64,000 nucleotides of DNA from Lampris incognitus (GCF_029633865.1 NC_079216.1:18072505-18136504), one strand, 5' to 3'. Shown: positions 11,217 to 22,910, numbered from the stretch's first letter. The notes: generated by a model not told the origin, from the letters alone. Numbers and translations are program-made.

Positions 11217-11375
11217 TCACACACAAATACATGCTGTTCAGCTGAAACAGGGTTGACACACAGGTGCTGACAGAAGAGACAGAACATGTTTAATTCGCCG
11301 GAAGAGATGCCATGTGTCCATCGCGTGTGTGTCTATCAGTGTGTGTGCTGTCAGCAGCTCTGTCACCGCTAGTGG

Positions 11376-11460
<85 letters not shown>
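10842..11460 (+). repeat. Clustered TC/TTTC and AC microsatellites
   Basis: Mixed CT/TTTCT tract at 10842-11001, (AC)n at 11001-11063, a GCAC/AC run at 11159-11215 and a long pure (TC)n at 11379-11460. Long apparent open frames across this region come only from repeat periodicity. The last TC tract touches the 3' end of the minus-strand LINE that follows. Confidence 0.95.
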
Positions 11461-11467
<7 letters not shown>

Positions 11468-14400
11468 ATCCAATTCAATATGTGCTTTATTGGCATGACA
11501 TACGTTTGTGTACATATTGCCAAAGCATGTAAAACAACAACAACACAACACAACAATGATTATAATAATAACAACAACAACAACAGTGATTATGATATTA
11601 AACAACAATAGTAGCAATAGGTGCCGTCCCCCACAGTCTCTCAGGTTGTGGCAAGATAATATAAATCTTGCTGCAATGCTCGCCGCTGGCCCCCCTCCCA
11701 GGACCACCCGCAGCTTACCTGCATCGTCCATTTCCTGGTACTCTGGAGTCACGTGTTCCAGCTCCTGGACAAAAGCCCGGGGCTGTTTTTCAAATTTGTC
11801 ACATTTAAGGAGGAAGTGCACCTCTGCCTCCACCTCATCTGTCATGCACTGACCACATGATCGTTGCTCTTTTGGCAACCACGTCTTTTTGTGTCTCCCC
11901 TTTTCAATGGCTAGACTGTGGTCACGGAGCCTGTATTTGGTGAGGATCTGTCGCTGCTTCCTGTCTCTGACAGTTAAGAGGTATTCTTCCAAATCATAGT
12001 TTGTTTTTAGGGCCCGATAGACTTCTAGTTTGTTTTGAATTTTGATTTCAGCGTTCCAATGTTTCACATAATTGTTCTTGCTTTGTTTTATAGCCTGATT
12101 TATCCTCATGTTTGTGTGGAATGCAGTGCTGCCTGAGGTTGGTTGGTCTTAGTATTTGTTAAAGGGTTAGTGAGTCTCAGAGCCAGCTGCTTGAGGGGAC
12201 TTGAGGGGGTTCAGTTCTTGGGTTTTCAGAGCTTTAAAGTGCAATGTATTTGTTGGGATTGTATTTAAGTGCATCCAGAAATTTAGAGATCTCTTTTGTA
12301 CATTTATCAATAATGGAAACCGGCCTAATTCTGCCCTACATGTGTTGTTTGGTGTTTTCCTTTGTATTTTCAGAATCATTCTACAGAATTCAGCATGTAG
12401 GGTTTCTGCTGGATGCTTGTCCCATCTAGCGTAGCTGGAAAGACTGGGTGGACCCCATACCTCACTTCCATATAGTGCAATGGGGGCAGAATTACACTAT
12501 CAAACAGTTTGCACCAGATGGAGATTGGTATATCAATGTTAAAGAATTTATTTTTAATTGCATATAGAGCGCTGCCAAGCTTTTTGTTTTAGGTTATTCA
12601 CTGCCCTACTGAAACTCCCTGATGCTGTAATAATTAGACCAAGGTAAGTATACTGCATCGTATGCTCTAAGGTGATGCTACCTAGAGTCAACTGGTATCT
12701 ATTTTCCTGACATCTGAGCTGCTTCTGGAAGATCATTACTTTTGTCTTTTTTGGATTTATTGCCAGGGCCCAGTGCTGGCAATAGTCCTCAAGCAGGTCT
12801 AGTAGTTGTTGCAGCCCATCTACGGTTGGTGACAACAAAACTAGATCATCTGCATAAAGCAAAAATTTCACTTCCATGTCATACAGGGGGAGACCTGGGG
12901 GGTTGCACACTGTTCCAGCTGTACCGCCAGTTCATTAATATATATTGTAGCGAATTCGGGGGACAACGCAACCACAGGAACTGCCGCGGCCGGGAAGCGA
13001 ACCTGTATCGCCCGCACCGCTAACCGCTAAACTAAAGGGTCAGACTCGCCAACCAGCGGCCAGCGTGTCTACTTATCCATGCACGTTACAATATGTTAAA
13101 CAGTGTCGGGCTAAGTCCACAGCCTTGTCTCACCCCTCAATTCTGAGTGAAGAACTCAGTGTGTTTGTCTCCAATCTTAACTGCACATTTGTTGTCCGAA
13201 TACATTGACTTTATTATGTCATACACTTTACCCCCTACACCACTTTGTAAAAGTTTATAATATAGTCCTTTATGCCAAATAGAGTCGAAAGCTTTTTTGA
13301 AGTCAATAAAACAAGCAAATATTTTTCCTTTTTTGGTTTAATTTACATTTTCATTTATGAGGGTGTGTAGGGTGTAAATAGGGTCCGTAGTCCGGTGATT
13401 TGGGAGGAAGCCAATTTGACCTTTGCTCAGGACATTGTGTTCGTTAAGGAGGGTTAGAATTCGATTGTTCAAAATGCTATTAAACACCTTCCCCAGACTA
13501 CTGCTCACACAAATGCCTCTGAAATTATTAGGATCCAATTTGTCTCAATTTTTATGAAAAGGAGTTATAAGCCCTTTGCTCCAGATGTCAGGAAAAAATC
13601 CCGAACTTAGAACACTGTTGAACAATTTGAGTACTGCCCTTTGCAGCTCAGGTGTGCTGTTTTTAAGCATCTCGCTTCTGATGCTGTCAAGGCCACAAGC
13701 TTTATTGGGTTTTAAGGATTTGAGCTTCTGTGCCAATTCTCCTTGTGTTGTTGGAAAATCCAATGGGTTTTGGTTGTCTTTTATAGTGCATTCGAGCAAC
13801 TGTAATTTTTGTTTGATCAGATTGTAATTGGAATTTGAGTGTTCTTGTTGGATTTCCGAATAGATATGTTCAAAATGATTTTTCTCAGTGCAAATTTCAA
13901 ATTTCTCCATTTTGGATAGGCAGGTCTTGTGGTTTTGTAGCGCTCAAATTATTCCACATTTCCCAGAATTGGTTTTGATTCAGAGAATTTTCTATTTCCT
14001 GTAGGGTTCTATCTACATGGCTTTGTTTTTTCATTCTTAATGTGTGTTTATATAGTTTTAATTTTTCCCTATATTTCTTTCTTATATCCATATCTTGAGG
14101 TTGGTAGTGTTTCAGGTTTGACAATTTACACAGTTCTTTTCTTATATTTTTGCAATCGTTGTCAAACCATTTTTCATTTTCAGATTGTTTCTTTTTTCTG
14201 TTGTTGGTCCTTGGTAGGACCATGTTTGCTGCCGTCTGAAAGATTTCATTGACAGCTTGGTTGGTACTGTCCTTATTAGTGTCAAACTGGTTGTTAATGA
14301 AATTAGTAATCATATTAAGTAATTTGGATGAATTCAGGATATTGATACATTTTTGTGCACTGTCTGGAGCCCATCTGTAGGTCTTATTAATTTTGAACAG

Positions 14401-14575
14401 CTTGCTGGGCTCCTCTATAAGCATTTGAGTCAGGTTAATAGTTTTGAAGAAAATCATAATTTGGTTATGGTCAGAAAGAGGAGCTTGTTGTCTGACAGTG
14501 AATGCGTTGAAAGAGGTGGGGTCTATGTCAGTTATTGCATAGTCAACTACACTAGCTCCAAGACCTGAACAACAT
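11461..14575 (-). pseudogene. Non-LTR retrotransposon (LINE), 5'-truncated, endonuclease tail plus reverse transcriptase
   Basis: Read on the - strand, the element starts inside the endonuclease (a SDHNQ motif near 14460-14480). It continues through a linker (about 14457-13900), reverse transcriptase block KPNKACGLDSIRSEML (about 13700), GICVSSSLGKVF and GQIGFLP (about 13500-13410), FIDFKKAFDS (about 13310-13270), GVRQGC (about 13130) and LLYADDLVLLS (about 12850). It ends in a C-terminal region with a Cys/His cluster (about 11840) and the tail AATAAAGCACATATTGAATT next to (GA)n. Several stops and frameshifts break it, and a solo LTR sits inside. The clade is not settled by eye; it differs from the Tx1-clade and L2-type elements nearby. 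Confidence 0.85.
12946..13090. mobile_element. Solo LTR, 145 bp, inserted in the LINE
   Basis: The segment starts TGTAGCG and ends GTTACA (TG...CA) and is flanked by ATAT on both sides (12942-12945 and 13091-13094). It interrupts the LINE reading frame between the motif blocks YINELAVQLEQ and GVRQGC. On the - strand it contains GTCTGACCCTTTAG and AGCGGTTAG, also found in the TRIM-like LTRs at 41428-41479 and 46041-46344, so it probably belongs to a related family. Confidence 0.7.
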
Positions 14576-14602
14576 GTGAACCTTCTCTCTTTCTTTCTCT
14601 CC

Positions 14603-14605
<3 letters not shown>

Positions 14606-14690
<85 letters not shown>

Positions 14691-14704
14691 CTCTCTCGCT
14701 CTCT
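14606..14704 (+). repeat. (C)n(TC)n microsatellite at the 5' side of Tx1-clade LINE copy 1
   Basis: A C-run followed by about 40 TC units with a few CGCTC interruptions ends directly at the CGAACGGAAGT start of the LINE. Confidence 0.95.
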
Positions 14705-14949
14705 CGAACGGAAGTCTGTGAGAATGAGTGCGCGTTTTCTATCTTTGCTGTTTTTCATTGTTTCGTGTTTTTGTTTTGTTTTTTGGGGGGGGGGTTGTAT
14801 TTTGACAGATTTACTGTCGTGGTGGTGTGTTTTGATTCCGGAGCGGGTCCGGCCGGTGCGGCTGTGAGTCATGCGGACTCGCGGAGTCGGAGGCGTGGGT
14901 CTGGAAGAGCTCACGCACCAACACGGAGTTAAACGGTCCGGCTGTCACG

Positions 14950-16260
14950 TGCTCGGTGGAGAATCGCGGTTTGGCCACCGGTGAAATCGGTGGTTACGAC
15001 AGTGTTAAGTCCACATCTAGAATGAATAGTGGAGTCGTTGTGTTTCTTGACAGTACTGATAAAGTCAACGTGGTTGTGGAGCAAGGCGTGGTAATCCAGG
15101 ACACCTGCGTTCAGGTGGTGCCGCCGGTTAATCCGGCCAAAAAAAGTAATTTTGTCCAAAGTCCCTCCGTTCATTAGCAACGACATGCTGCGGAGAGACC
15201 TGGCGAGACACGGAAAATGAATGTCTCCTTTAAAACTGATCAATCTGAGCTGCGAATCTCCACTTTTAAAACGTGTTGTTTCCTTCAGAAGGCAGCAGGT
15301 CTTTATGGTTCTGAGGAACAACACGAACTTACATTTAATACTGAAGTTCAGAGTTGATGGTTTGGACTACGATGTGTATGTATCATCAGAGACAATTAAA
15401 TGTCTTGGCTGCGGAATGGAGGGTCATCTCATCCGTTCCAGTCCAGAGAAACCAACTGCTGAGCCAAAATGAGGGTGAGACGGCAGCACAGGGCCCCGAG
15501 CGAACTGGGACTGCGGCGCCGAGCTCACAGCAGGGAGAAAACCGGCGTGAAGCTTAGTTTCCGGCTGCTGGTTCAGGTGCTGCTGTTCCTGGTTCGGCTA
15601 ACCCAGAGACTGCTGGTTCGGGTGTTGCTGATCCAGGTCCTGCTAAAGCAGGGGCTGCTGGCTCAGTTGCTGACGAGCCCGGTTCAGCAAGTTCAGCGGC
15701 TGTGGGTTCAGGTGCTGCTGATCCGGGCCCTACACAGGACAATACTGTTGTAGAGGTTGTTGAAAAGCGTCCCACAGATACTACTAACTGTAATGTAATG
15801 GACACAAAGACTGAAACTAATGAAGCAGAATGTTCTCTGGAGGAGGAACATAAGATGTTGATGAAGAAAGACTCTGCTAATGTCAAGGATAAGAAAAGGA
15901 AACCTGGTGAGGTGTCTCAGCCTTCTAGTATAGCGACAAAGGTTTCTCATCAGAGTAGGTGTCTGCAGTCGGATGAGAGTGAAGGTGATGAGGAGAGATA
16001 TGTGGAGTCTCTGGCTGCCTCGCAGACGGGGACTCAAAATAAGACTGGATACTCTCTAGTGAGTATTAAGAAGTTCTTGCAGGACACTTAGGGGGCCAGA
16101 AATGTAAAAGTTGACAAAGTGTTTCCTAATTTGCAACTGATTTGAAAGAAGACTTTTCTGAGAAGTCCTGGTAGTCTGGGGGAGAAAGCTTTCACTGAAC
16201 AGGAAACTTTTCGTTTGAAAAAAATAGTTCAAAAGGTCAGAAAGCAGTTAGGGAATGATG
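14950..16260 (+). pseudogene. Tx1-clade LINE ORF1 (gag-like, zinc-knuckle) pseudogene
   Basis: About 14955-15177 encodes an RNA-binding-protein-like N-terminal part (GGYDSVKSTSRMNSGVVVFL). After a frameshift, about 15270-15470 encodes VVSFRRQQVFMVLRNN and a retroviral-type zinc knuckle, CLGCGMEGHL..., whose last cysteine is a serine. About 15700-16090 is an acidic, lysine-rich tail ending in SIKKFLQDT, and 16140-16260 continues as a short C-terminal block out of frame. The middle stretch 15540-15730 is a Gly/Ala/Pro-coding low-complexity repeat whose antisense strand is also open. The protein would bind the LINE RNA; stops and frameshifts make it non-functional. Confidence 0.75.
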
Positions 16261-16326
16261 ACTAAGTTTTACAATTTATTCTTTCTCTGTCCACTTTTTT
16301 CTGTTTTAAAACTTTTTTTCTGTATT

Positions 16327-19300
16327 ATGGCAGACATAAGAACGGGCAGCTTAAATTTAAATGGTGCAAGAAATGGTGGAAAAAGGGCCTGTCTTTTCAA
16401 GCTGTGTGCTCTAAAAAGTTAGACGCGTTTTTTGTACAAGAGACACACAGTACCACTGATAACGAGGCTGACTGGAGGAAAGAATGGACTGGTGAGACCT
16501 TTTTAAGTCACAAAACCAGGAACAGTGTTGGAGTTGGTATTCTTTTTTCCAGGAATTTTATTCCTGTCTGTCGAGTCTGAGGAAGTTATTAAAGGCCGCC
16601 TGTTAAAATTAACAGCAGTGTATGGTGTTTATTAATATTTATGCTCCAGCTGTGGGAGTGGAGAGTTTAGTCTTCCTGGATACTTTAAATGAAGTTATTG
16701 AGAACTAGAACAACCCCGCTACAATGTAGCGGTTTGGTTATCCACTCGTCTAAATCTCCCTCCTCTTCATCCTGCCAGCTAACCGCCTTCCCCCTGCCCC
16801 TAAACCCCACACCCCACTCCAACTCCCTCCCCCCAAATGCTCAGAATCATCTGAATTGCCGAGAAAAGTGGTTTTTAGCCATTTTTAGAAAATGCATATT
16901 TTGCATAATTATGCATAATTATTATAATTACATTATAATTACATTTTAATTTTCTGCTATTTTTCTGGTCCTCTCTGGAACAATACCTACCACCTCCAAA
17001 AAAAAATTAGGATCATAAGTGCATTTTTGCAAAAATGCATATATTTTGCATAATGCCAAAACATTTCTAAGTCCCAGAAGATTTTTTTATATAGGTGAAA
17101 AAATGAAAGATGCTCAGAATCATCTGAAATGCCGAGAAAAGTGGTTTTTAGCCATTTTTAGAAAATGCATATTTTGCATATTTATGCATAATTATGCGTG
17201 CATAATTTTAATGTTCTGCTATTTTTTATAGGTGCCCCTGATCATCCCCAATAACCTCCAAAAAGAATCAAGGCCCCAAGTGCTTTAGTTTGGCCGTTTA
17301 TAGACTCTCACACAGACACACACCACATACCAGACACACATTGTGAAAATACAGGAGTAGAAGATTGTACCAGTAAGGACTACTTATTCATTGGTGGAGA
17401 TTTCGATTGTACTGAGGACAGCAGGTTGGACAGGAACCATGCAGAGCCTCATGCTGCCTCTCGCAGTCATCTGGTTCATCTCACTGAGGCTCATGAACTG
17501 TGTGATGTGTGGAGAGGGTTTCAAAACAAACAGAGACAATACACCTGGACACATGTTAAGGATACTTGATGTCTATGGTCAGGCTTTATCATTTCTATTG
17601 CTTGAAACATCAGTTTAATGTGTTCAAAAGTTGTATCATCAGCCCTGTTGGTTTTTCTGACCACTCACTAGTAATGGTTTCTGTCTTTATAAAATGTGTA
17701 AAATCCAATAGTGCCTATTGGCATTTTAACACAGCCTTACTAGAGGATAGAAACTTCAAGGACACTTTTGTCTGTTTTTGGAAAAACCGCCAAAGTAAAA
17801 TATCTGATTTTGTGTCTGTACAGCAGTGGTGGGATATTGGAAAAGTCCAAATAAGGCAACTGTGTCAACAGTACACTCGGAATGTCACACGAACCTTAAT
17901 GACTTCAGTTAAAGCTCTGTAGTCTGTAGTAGAGGAACTCTAAGGTTTAGCTGAGGCCACAGGAGACCAACACCATACTGAGGCACTCGCAGCGAAAAAG
18001 TCTCGTTTGAACAATTTCCTGGGTGTTTCAGCTCAGGGTGCTTTGGTCAGGTCCTGCTTTCAACATGTAGCCCGGATGGATGTCCCATCACACTTTTTCT
18101 TTGGCCTGGAGTGTAAGAATGGACAAAAGAGGTTCATTCACAGCTTAAAATCTGACACTGGGCAGTTGCTGACTGACCATACTGCAATTCGTAAGTGTGC
18201 TGTCAGCTTCTACAGTAACAGAGAGGAGCAGGCAGTGTCTCAGAGTTTTTACACCGATCTCCCTCAGGTTGAACAGCAGACTAATGTAGAGTTGGAAGCA
18301 GCTCTTTCCTCTGATGACCTCCATGCTGCTCTGCAGAGTATGCAGAGTGGGAAAGCTCCTGGAATTGGTGGTCTACCTGTTGATTTTTACAAAACTTTCT
18401 CGTCGGTGGTCGGGGGGGATCTGCAAGCAGTGCTAAATGACAGTCTCGCCAGAGGGCATCTGCCATTAAGCTGCAGGAGGGAGGTTCTCACCTTGCTGAC
18501 CAAGAAAGGTGATGCACGGTCCATCAAAAACTCGAGGCCTGTGTCCCTGTTTTGCACTGATTACAAGCTCCTCTCAAAAGTGTTAGCAATCAGACTGAGT
18601 AAAGTGATGAGACAGGTGATTCATTGTGACCAGACCTACTGTGTACCTGGCAGGTTGATTTCAGATAATATCATTCTGATTCGAGACTTTTTAGAGATCT
18701 GTAGGCTGTTTGGCCTCAATGCCGGCATCATATCCATTTATCAAGAAAAAGCCTTTGATCGTGTTGAGCATGAATATCTATGGCTCACATTGAGGACCTT
18801 TCATTTTGGTCCTGGCTTTATTAACAAAATTAAGGTTCTATAATGTGACATTCAGAGTGTGCTGAAAATTAATGGTGCTCCTTTTCAAATGCAAAGGTGA
18901 ATTAAACAAGGCTGCACCCTCTCAGGCATGTTGTATCCCCTGGCATTTGAGCCCCTGTTACACAAACTTAGATCTGACCTTCAGGGTATAACTATACCAT
19001 GCTGTAGTCCACCCTTAAAACTGTCAGCCTACGCAGATGATTTAGCAGTTCTGGTGAACAGTCAGCAGGATATTGACATGTTGGAGAGGAACATCGTCCA
19101 GTTTGGCTTAATATCTTCGGCCAAAGTTAACTGGATCAAAAGTGAAGCTGTCGGTGTTGGGGTGTACTGGAGAAAAAGCTCCGTTTGCCTGGGGGGGTGA
19201 TTTGGAAGGGGGGGGCTGAAATATTTAGGAGTGTTTCTGGGTGATCAGTCTGTTGTTCTTAAAACTGGGAAAATGTTCATGAAAAGGTCACAGTTCAGTT

Positions 19301-20843
19301 GGCAAAATGGAGGTGGATTTTAACCAGGATGTCCTACAGAGGTCGAGTCCTGATCACCAACAACTTGATATCATCAATTTTATGGCATCACCTGTCAGTT
19401 GTTGACCCCCCCCCCTCCCCCACAAGACCTGCTGTCCAAAATCCAGGCTCTTCTTGTCGACTTCTTCTGGGACAAACTGCACTGGGTACCTCAGAGTATG
19501 CTGTATCTGCCGAGGGTTGAAGGAGGGCAGGGCCTGATCCACCTGAGCAGCAGGGGGGCTACCTTCCATTTGCAGTCCCTACAAAGGTTTCTGTACGGTC
19601 CTGCTGAGTTAGTGTGGAGGTTGCTGGCTTGCACCATTCTGAGTCAGCTAGGTGGCCTGGGACAGCAGATCTTTGGTTTTGGTGGACTTAAAGCAGCTTA
19701 GCATCAAGGACCTACCTGACTTCTACTGTGGGCTGTTCAAGGTGTGGAATTTGTTAAACAAAGAGAGACTGAAACAACACGGCTCTTTGTTTTGGCTGCT
19801 CCAGGAACCAATCATACATGGCATCGATTTCAGTGCAGTCTGTCAAGTGGGGCCAACTCTGCTGAGGCGGTTCTGTGTGTCGAACATGGTGACTCTGGGA
19901 CATGTAGTTCAGCTTGCAAGCCCAGACATGGACAATGCAGATCCTCTTGCCTCCCGCTTAGAGCTGAGATCAACTCGTGTCATCACGCTGCTGCTTAACA
20001 AATGGAGGGAAGCGCCCACAAGTGGTGAGCGGACACTGTTGATCCAGTATTATAATGGCTCTGTTAGACCTGATGAGGATGATGTTTTCCCTTCAATGAT
20101 ATTTCCCCAGATTTTAAGGACTGTACAGGACCTCTTTTAAAAAGTGAGAATCCCTCTGTGTTTTCCTTTTAGGATCCAAATGGAAGGTCAGTGTACAAAA
20201 TGTTTGTTAAAGTTCTGCACAGGGACAAATTACATGGTAAACCTGACACCCTATGGAGAGCTCACTTAGGTCTGAGTGACAGTTTTGGTCCTGAGTGGAG
20301 AGCGCTGTACAAACCACCATTGGTCAAAAGAGCTGCAGACCTGCAGTGGAGGGTTTAACATGGCATCGTGGCTGTTAATGCTTTTGTCTCTGTCATTAAT
20401 TCTGATGTTAGCCATGATTGCCCATTTTGCTCTAATCGTGAAACTGTCTTCCATTGCTTCATGGAATGTTGTCGACTGCTGCCACTGTTTACATTACTAG
20501 AAAATGTGTTTGGGTTGTTTGGAGAGGTCTTTTCCAAACCCATGTTCATTCTGGGCTACAGGTACTCTCAGAAAAACAAGGCCAAATGCCAGCTTTTTAA
20601 TTTCATTCTGGGGCGTGCAAAGATGGCCGTGTACCTGAGCAGAAGAAACAGAATGGAGGACGCTGGGGATGATGCTGATGCTGTTTTTGTGTTTATAAAA
20701 ATGTTAAGAGCTCGTTTAAAAGTAGATTTTTGCTACTTCAAAATGGTGGAAGATCTGGGAAGTTTTCGCAGTGTGTGGTGTTACAGAAATGTGCTTTGCT
20801 GTGTTGTTGATGATGAGCTGACCTTGGGGAGTGTACTGACATG
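16327..20843 (+). pseudogene. Tx1-clade LINE ORF2 (endonuclease-reverse transcriptase) pseudogene
   Basis: It starts with MADIRTGSLNLNGARN, the usual apurinic-type endonuclease start, with FVQETH shortly after. The endonuclease resumes after the Helitron with GGDFDCTED (about 17393) and a SDHSLV block (17660). The linker and reverse transcriptase follow: GKAPGIGGLPVDFYK (about 18350), RPVSLFCTDYKLLSK (about 18535), a decayed third block with YQEKAFDRVEH (about 18740), IKQGCTLSGMLYP (about 18905) and AYADDLAVLV (about 19030). A C-terminal CPFC...HCFMEC zinc motif lies at about 20418-20470 and the frame ends at 20843. Several stops and frameshifts (for example 18841, 19198 and around 19690) disable it. 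Confidence 0.85.
16705..17304 (-). mobile_element. Non-autonomous Helitron inside LINE copy 1
   Basis: Read on the - strand the element starts TCTATAAACGGCC (17304 downward). It ends with a perfect 17-nt hairpin (positions 16716-16732, arms CCGCTACA/TGTAGCGG), seven bases, then CTAG (16705-16708) followed by T, which is the Helitron terminal signature. Internally an approximately 100-bp block with GAGAAAAGTGGTTTTTAGCC occurs twice (about 16840-16925 and 17110-17200). There is no coding sequence and no target duplication, as expected for this class. The base before the 5' TC is G, not the usual A. Confidence 0.7.
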
Positions 20844-20946
20844 ATTTAGATTCTGTGAATCTTGTGTTAGAGACCATGTTGGTTTTTATCCCGCTTATTT
20901 TGTTGTAACTTTTATGTAATTCTTATTAGTGTTGTTGAAAATCAAA

Positions 20947-20987
20947 TCTCTCTCTTTCTCTCTCTATCTGTCTCTCGCTCTCTCTCT
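20947..20987 (+). repeat. (TC)n between the two Tx1-clade LINE copies
   Basis: About 40 bp of imperfect TC units separate the 3' end of copy 1 from the 5' end of copy 2. Confidence 0.95.
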
Positions 20988-21390
20988 CGAGCGGAAGTGC
21001 GAGTGAGTCAACGGAATGATGGCGGTTTTTTGCTTCGGTGTGAGTGAAAATTCGATGCTTTCTCTTTATCGATCTGTTCTGTGTTTATGTTCGTGCTTAG
21101 TTTGTTGTTATTAGGTGGTGGTGGTGAAGTTTCGGGATTAGTTTGGTGGTGCGGTTGGCAGCCGGGCACTGTGCCTGTTGTCAGTGGTTGTGCAGAGCAG
21201 GAGAAGCTGACACGCCGACACGCGGTTAAAGTATTACCGAGTGTGGGCTGTTGGGTGGAGGAGGCCAGCTGTGCTGTCGGAGAGGTTGTCGGCTTTGAAA
21301 GTGTGAAGTCTGCTTCTCGCGTGAATAAAGCTATTGTCATTTTCCTAGGCGATGTGGCCAAAGTCAAAAAAGTCGTCGAAAATGGCGTAA
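20988..21390 (+). pseudogene. Tx1-clade LINE copy 2, part A (5'UTR and ORF1 start)
   Basis: Starts CGAGCGGAAGTG, parallel to copy 1. About 21200-21390 encodes VGEVVGFESVKSASRVNKA, homologous to copy 1 at 14990-15060. It stops abruptly after GAAAATGGCGTA, where foreign DNA begins. The same ORF1 continues at 27082 (part B) and 29273 (part C). Confidence 0.8.
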
Positions 21391-21448
21391 GTGCTCAGCA
21401 ATTTCACTGCTGGCCTTGTTTCTCAATGGCTTCAGCCAAACATATCTG

Positions 21449-21922
21449 CTAAACACATCTTGCACCGTTATTCGTAAATTGGGCCTGTAAATGATGATAA
21501 TTCCTGCATTGGTTGAGTTGTGATTGGATCCTTGCCTCACTGATTCCTTTGTATTTCTTTCTAAAGAGCATCATTAGTTTTCTTGCCCCGGAGCCTTTCG
21601 TGTTTGCTACGCCATTCTCCACCAAGTCGGGAATTGAGCCTCTTTTTGCCACTCTCTTTCCATCACATAGGACAGTCTTGCCATCATCGCCTAGAGAGAA
21701 GCGGCCCCTATTCCTCCAGAATCTTATAACAGCATTGCGTTGCACTTTTGTTCGCATTTTAACAGGGACATCAAACTTTCCTTGTAGTAACTGGGAGATG
21801 GTTTTGTAGGTTTCATCATCCATTGGCTGGTGACCATAACCACAGCACATGGCTACAAGAGCCAGTAGCAATATAATTCCAAGTTTCATTCTGTTGAAAG
21901 ATATGTAGGCTATTATATTCAT
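21449..21922 (-). CDS. Unassigned 157-codon ORF with signal peptide-like start and an integrase zinc-domain-like region
   Basis: An uninterrupted frame. The first Met gives MNIIAYISFNR; a second Met at residue 12 starts MKLGIILLLALVAMCCGYG, a strong secretory-signal or membrane-anchor profile. Residues about 60-145 are basic (RFWRNRGRFSL, TVLCDGKRVAKRG, KGSGARKLMMLFRKKYKGIS, IQSQLNQC) and look like the region before and within H2C2-type domains of integrases, but the conserved zinc-binding His/Cys set is incomplete. It lies inside LINE copy 2, on the opposite strand, with only about 60 bp between its stop and the LINE border. I do not recognise the gene. It could be a fragment of an unknown transposon, a retrocopy, or a captured small gene. 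Confidence 0.45.
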   Translation of the reverse strand: MNIIAYISFNRMKLGIILLLALVAMCCGYGHQPMDDETYKTISQLLQGKFDVPVKMRTKVQRNAVIRFWRNRGRFSLGDDGKTVLCDGKRVAKRGSIPDLVENGVANTKGSGARKLMMLFRKKYKGISEARIQSQLNQCRNYHHLQAQFTNNGARCV

Positions 21923-22329
21923 TAAAATTAGAATGCTGAAATCTCCTCATTTACTTATTGATGTATGACTGCAATATGCATGATTATTATTATAGTAAAA
22001 ATGAAAGAATGACAAGCATGGCTAGCATGATTACTGTCCTGTTATTAGCATTAATGCAAATCCTAAAAGTATCTTTTCAAATCCTTGATATTCTGTCCTT
22101 TACAGCATTATAACTTTATAAACTATTAATGTCCAAATTTGTTGAGTTGAAAATTTGAGATGGTGTAAGACAAACCTTTTAAAATGATCATGATCCAACT
22201 GAGAAAAAACGTGTGGAAGTAGCTTGGAGGTAGCTTTGAGGAAGAGTAGAGCATTCATGCATGTCCAACTTTGACCTGTCGGTGGCGCTAGACCTCTCGA
22301 GCTTGCGTTGCTTAAACAGTATCACCACT

Positions 22330-22625
22330 TGAATCCAATTATGGGTGGTCTGCTGTTAAATTATTACAATATTGGGTAATTATTACATTATCAGGACCAG
22401 GGAAATGAAGGCTAACCTGATAATGTAATAACGTCCCGTTAATGTAACACATTATTACATTATTGGTAAAAGGTTTATTACATTATTGGGAAATGCACTT
22501 TATTACATTATCAGGAAGTTATTACATTATCAGGTTTTATTGCATTTTCAATGGACTCAAGAGCAGATTTTTATTACATTATCGGGGTTATTACATTATT
22601 GGGAATTTATTACATTATCAGGTTC
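22330..22625. repeat. Cluster of interspersed TTATTACATTATYRGG motifs
   Basis: At least ten copies of TTACATTAT followed by CAGG, TGGG or CGGG are present, mostly in + orientation, with inverted copies near 22415 (CCTGATAATGTAATAA). Spacing is irregular (about 16-45 bp), so it is not a simple tandem array. The stretch 21923-22329 to its left holds no recognised gene. Confidence 0.75.
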
Positions 22626-22910
22626 TACATGCGTGGGTATCTATATCAGTATTCGGTCATTGGTTCCGCCCCAGGGTGGGATGTCCCCCAGGCATCCTTG
22701 CAAGGCACCGCTGTGGGTTCCTCAATGACCTGCGAGGCCTATGTGTAGCGTGTGGGTACATAGGTGCTAAATACAAGCAGCAAGCGTTTCTTCATTGCAC
22801 ACAGCAGAGTTGTATATAAGTAATACAAAGTGTAGTTAACTGAGGGAGGCTAGGCCGTTTCTACAAGCATAGAGACATAAACACAGAATGCATGCTTTAT
22901 GGGTCCTCCT

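Larger units (their letters stand above)
14705..20946 (+). mobile_element. Tx1-clade LINE copy 1, near full length, decayed
   Basis: A two-ORF non-LTR element lies between TC repeats: 5' boundary CGAACGGAAG after (TC)n, 3' boundary GAAAATCAAA before (TC)n at 20947. ORF1 and ORF2 are listed separately. A 600-bp Helitron interrupts the endonuclease region. Copy 2, starting at 20988, shares the GCGGAAGTG... 5' start. The protein motifs match the Tx1-like group. TC-repeat boundaries match what is known of TC-targeting members (Kibi/Koshi type) from memory. Confidence 0.85.

Noticed and set aside
10327..11259. Long minus-strand open frame (310 codons) over the exon 2 area
   Set aside because: It is made of VCVC/THTH/RERE dipeptide runs from TG, AC and TC repeats and is antisense to a clear exon.
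15554..15886. Minus-strand Ala/Pro/Glu-rich open frame
   Set aside because: Antisense of the low-complexity repeat in LINE ORF1.
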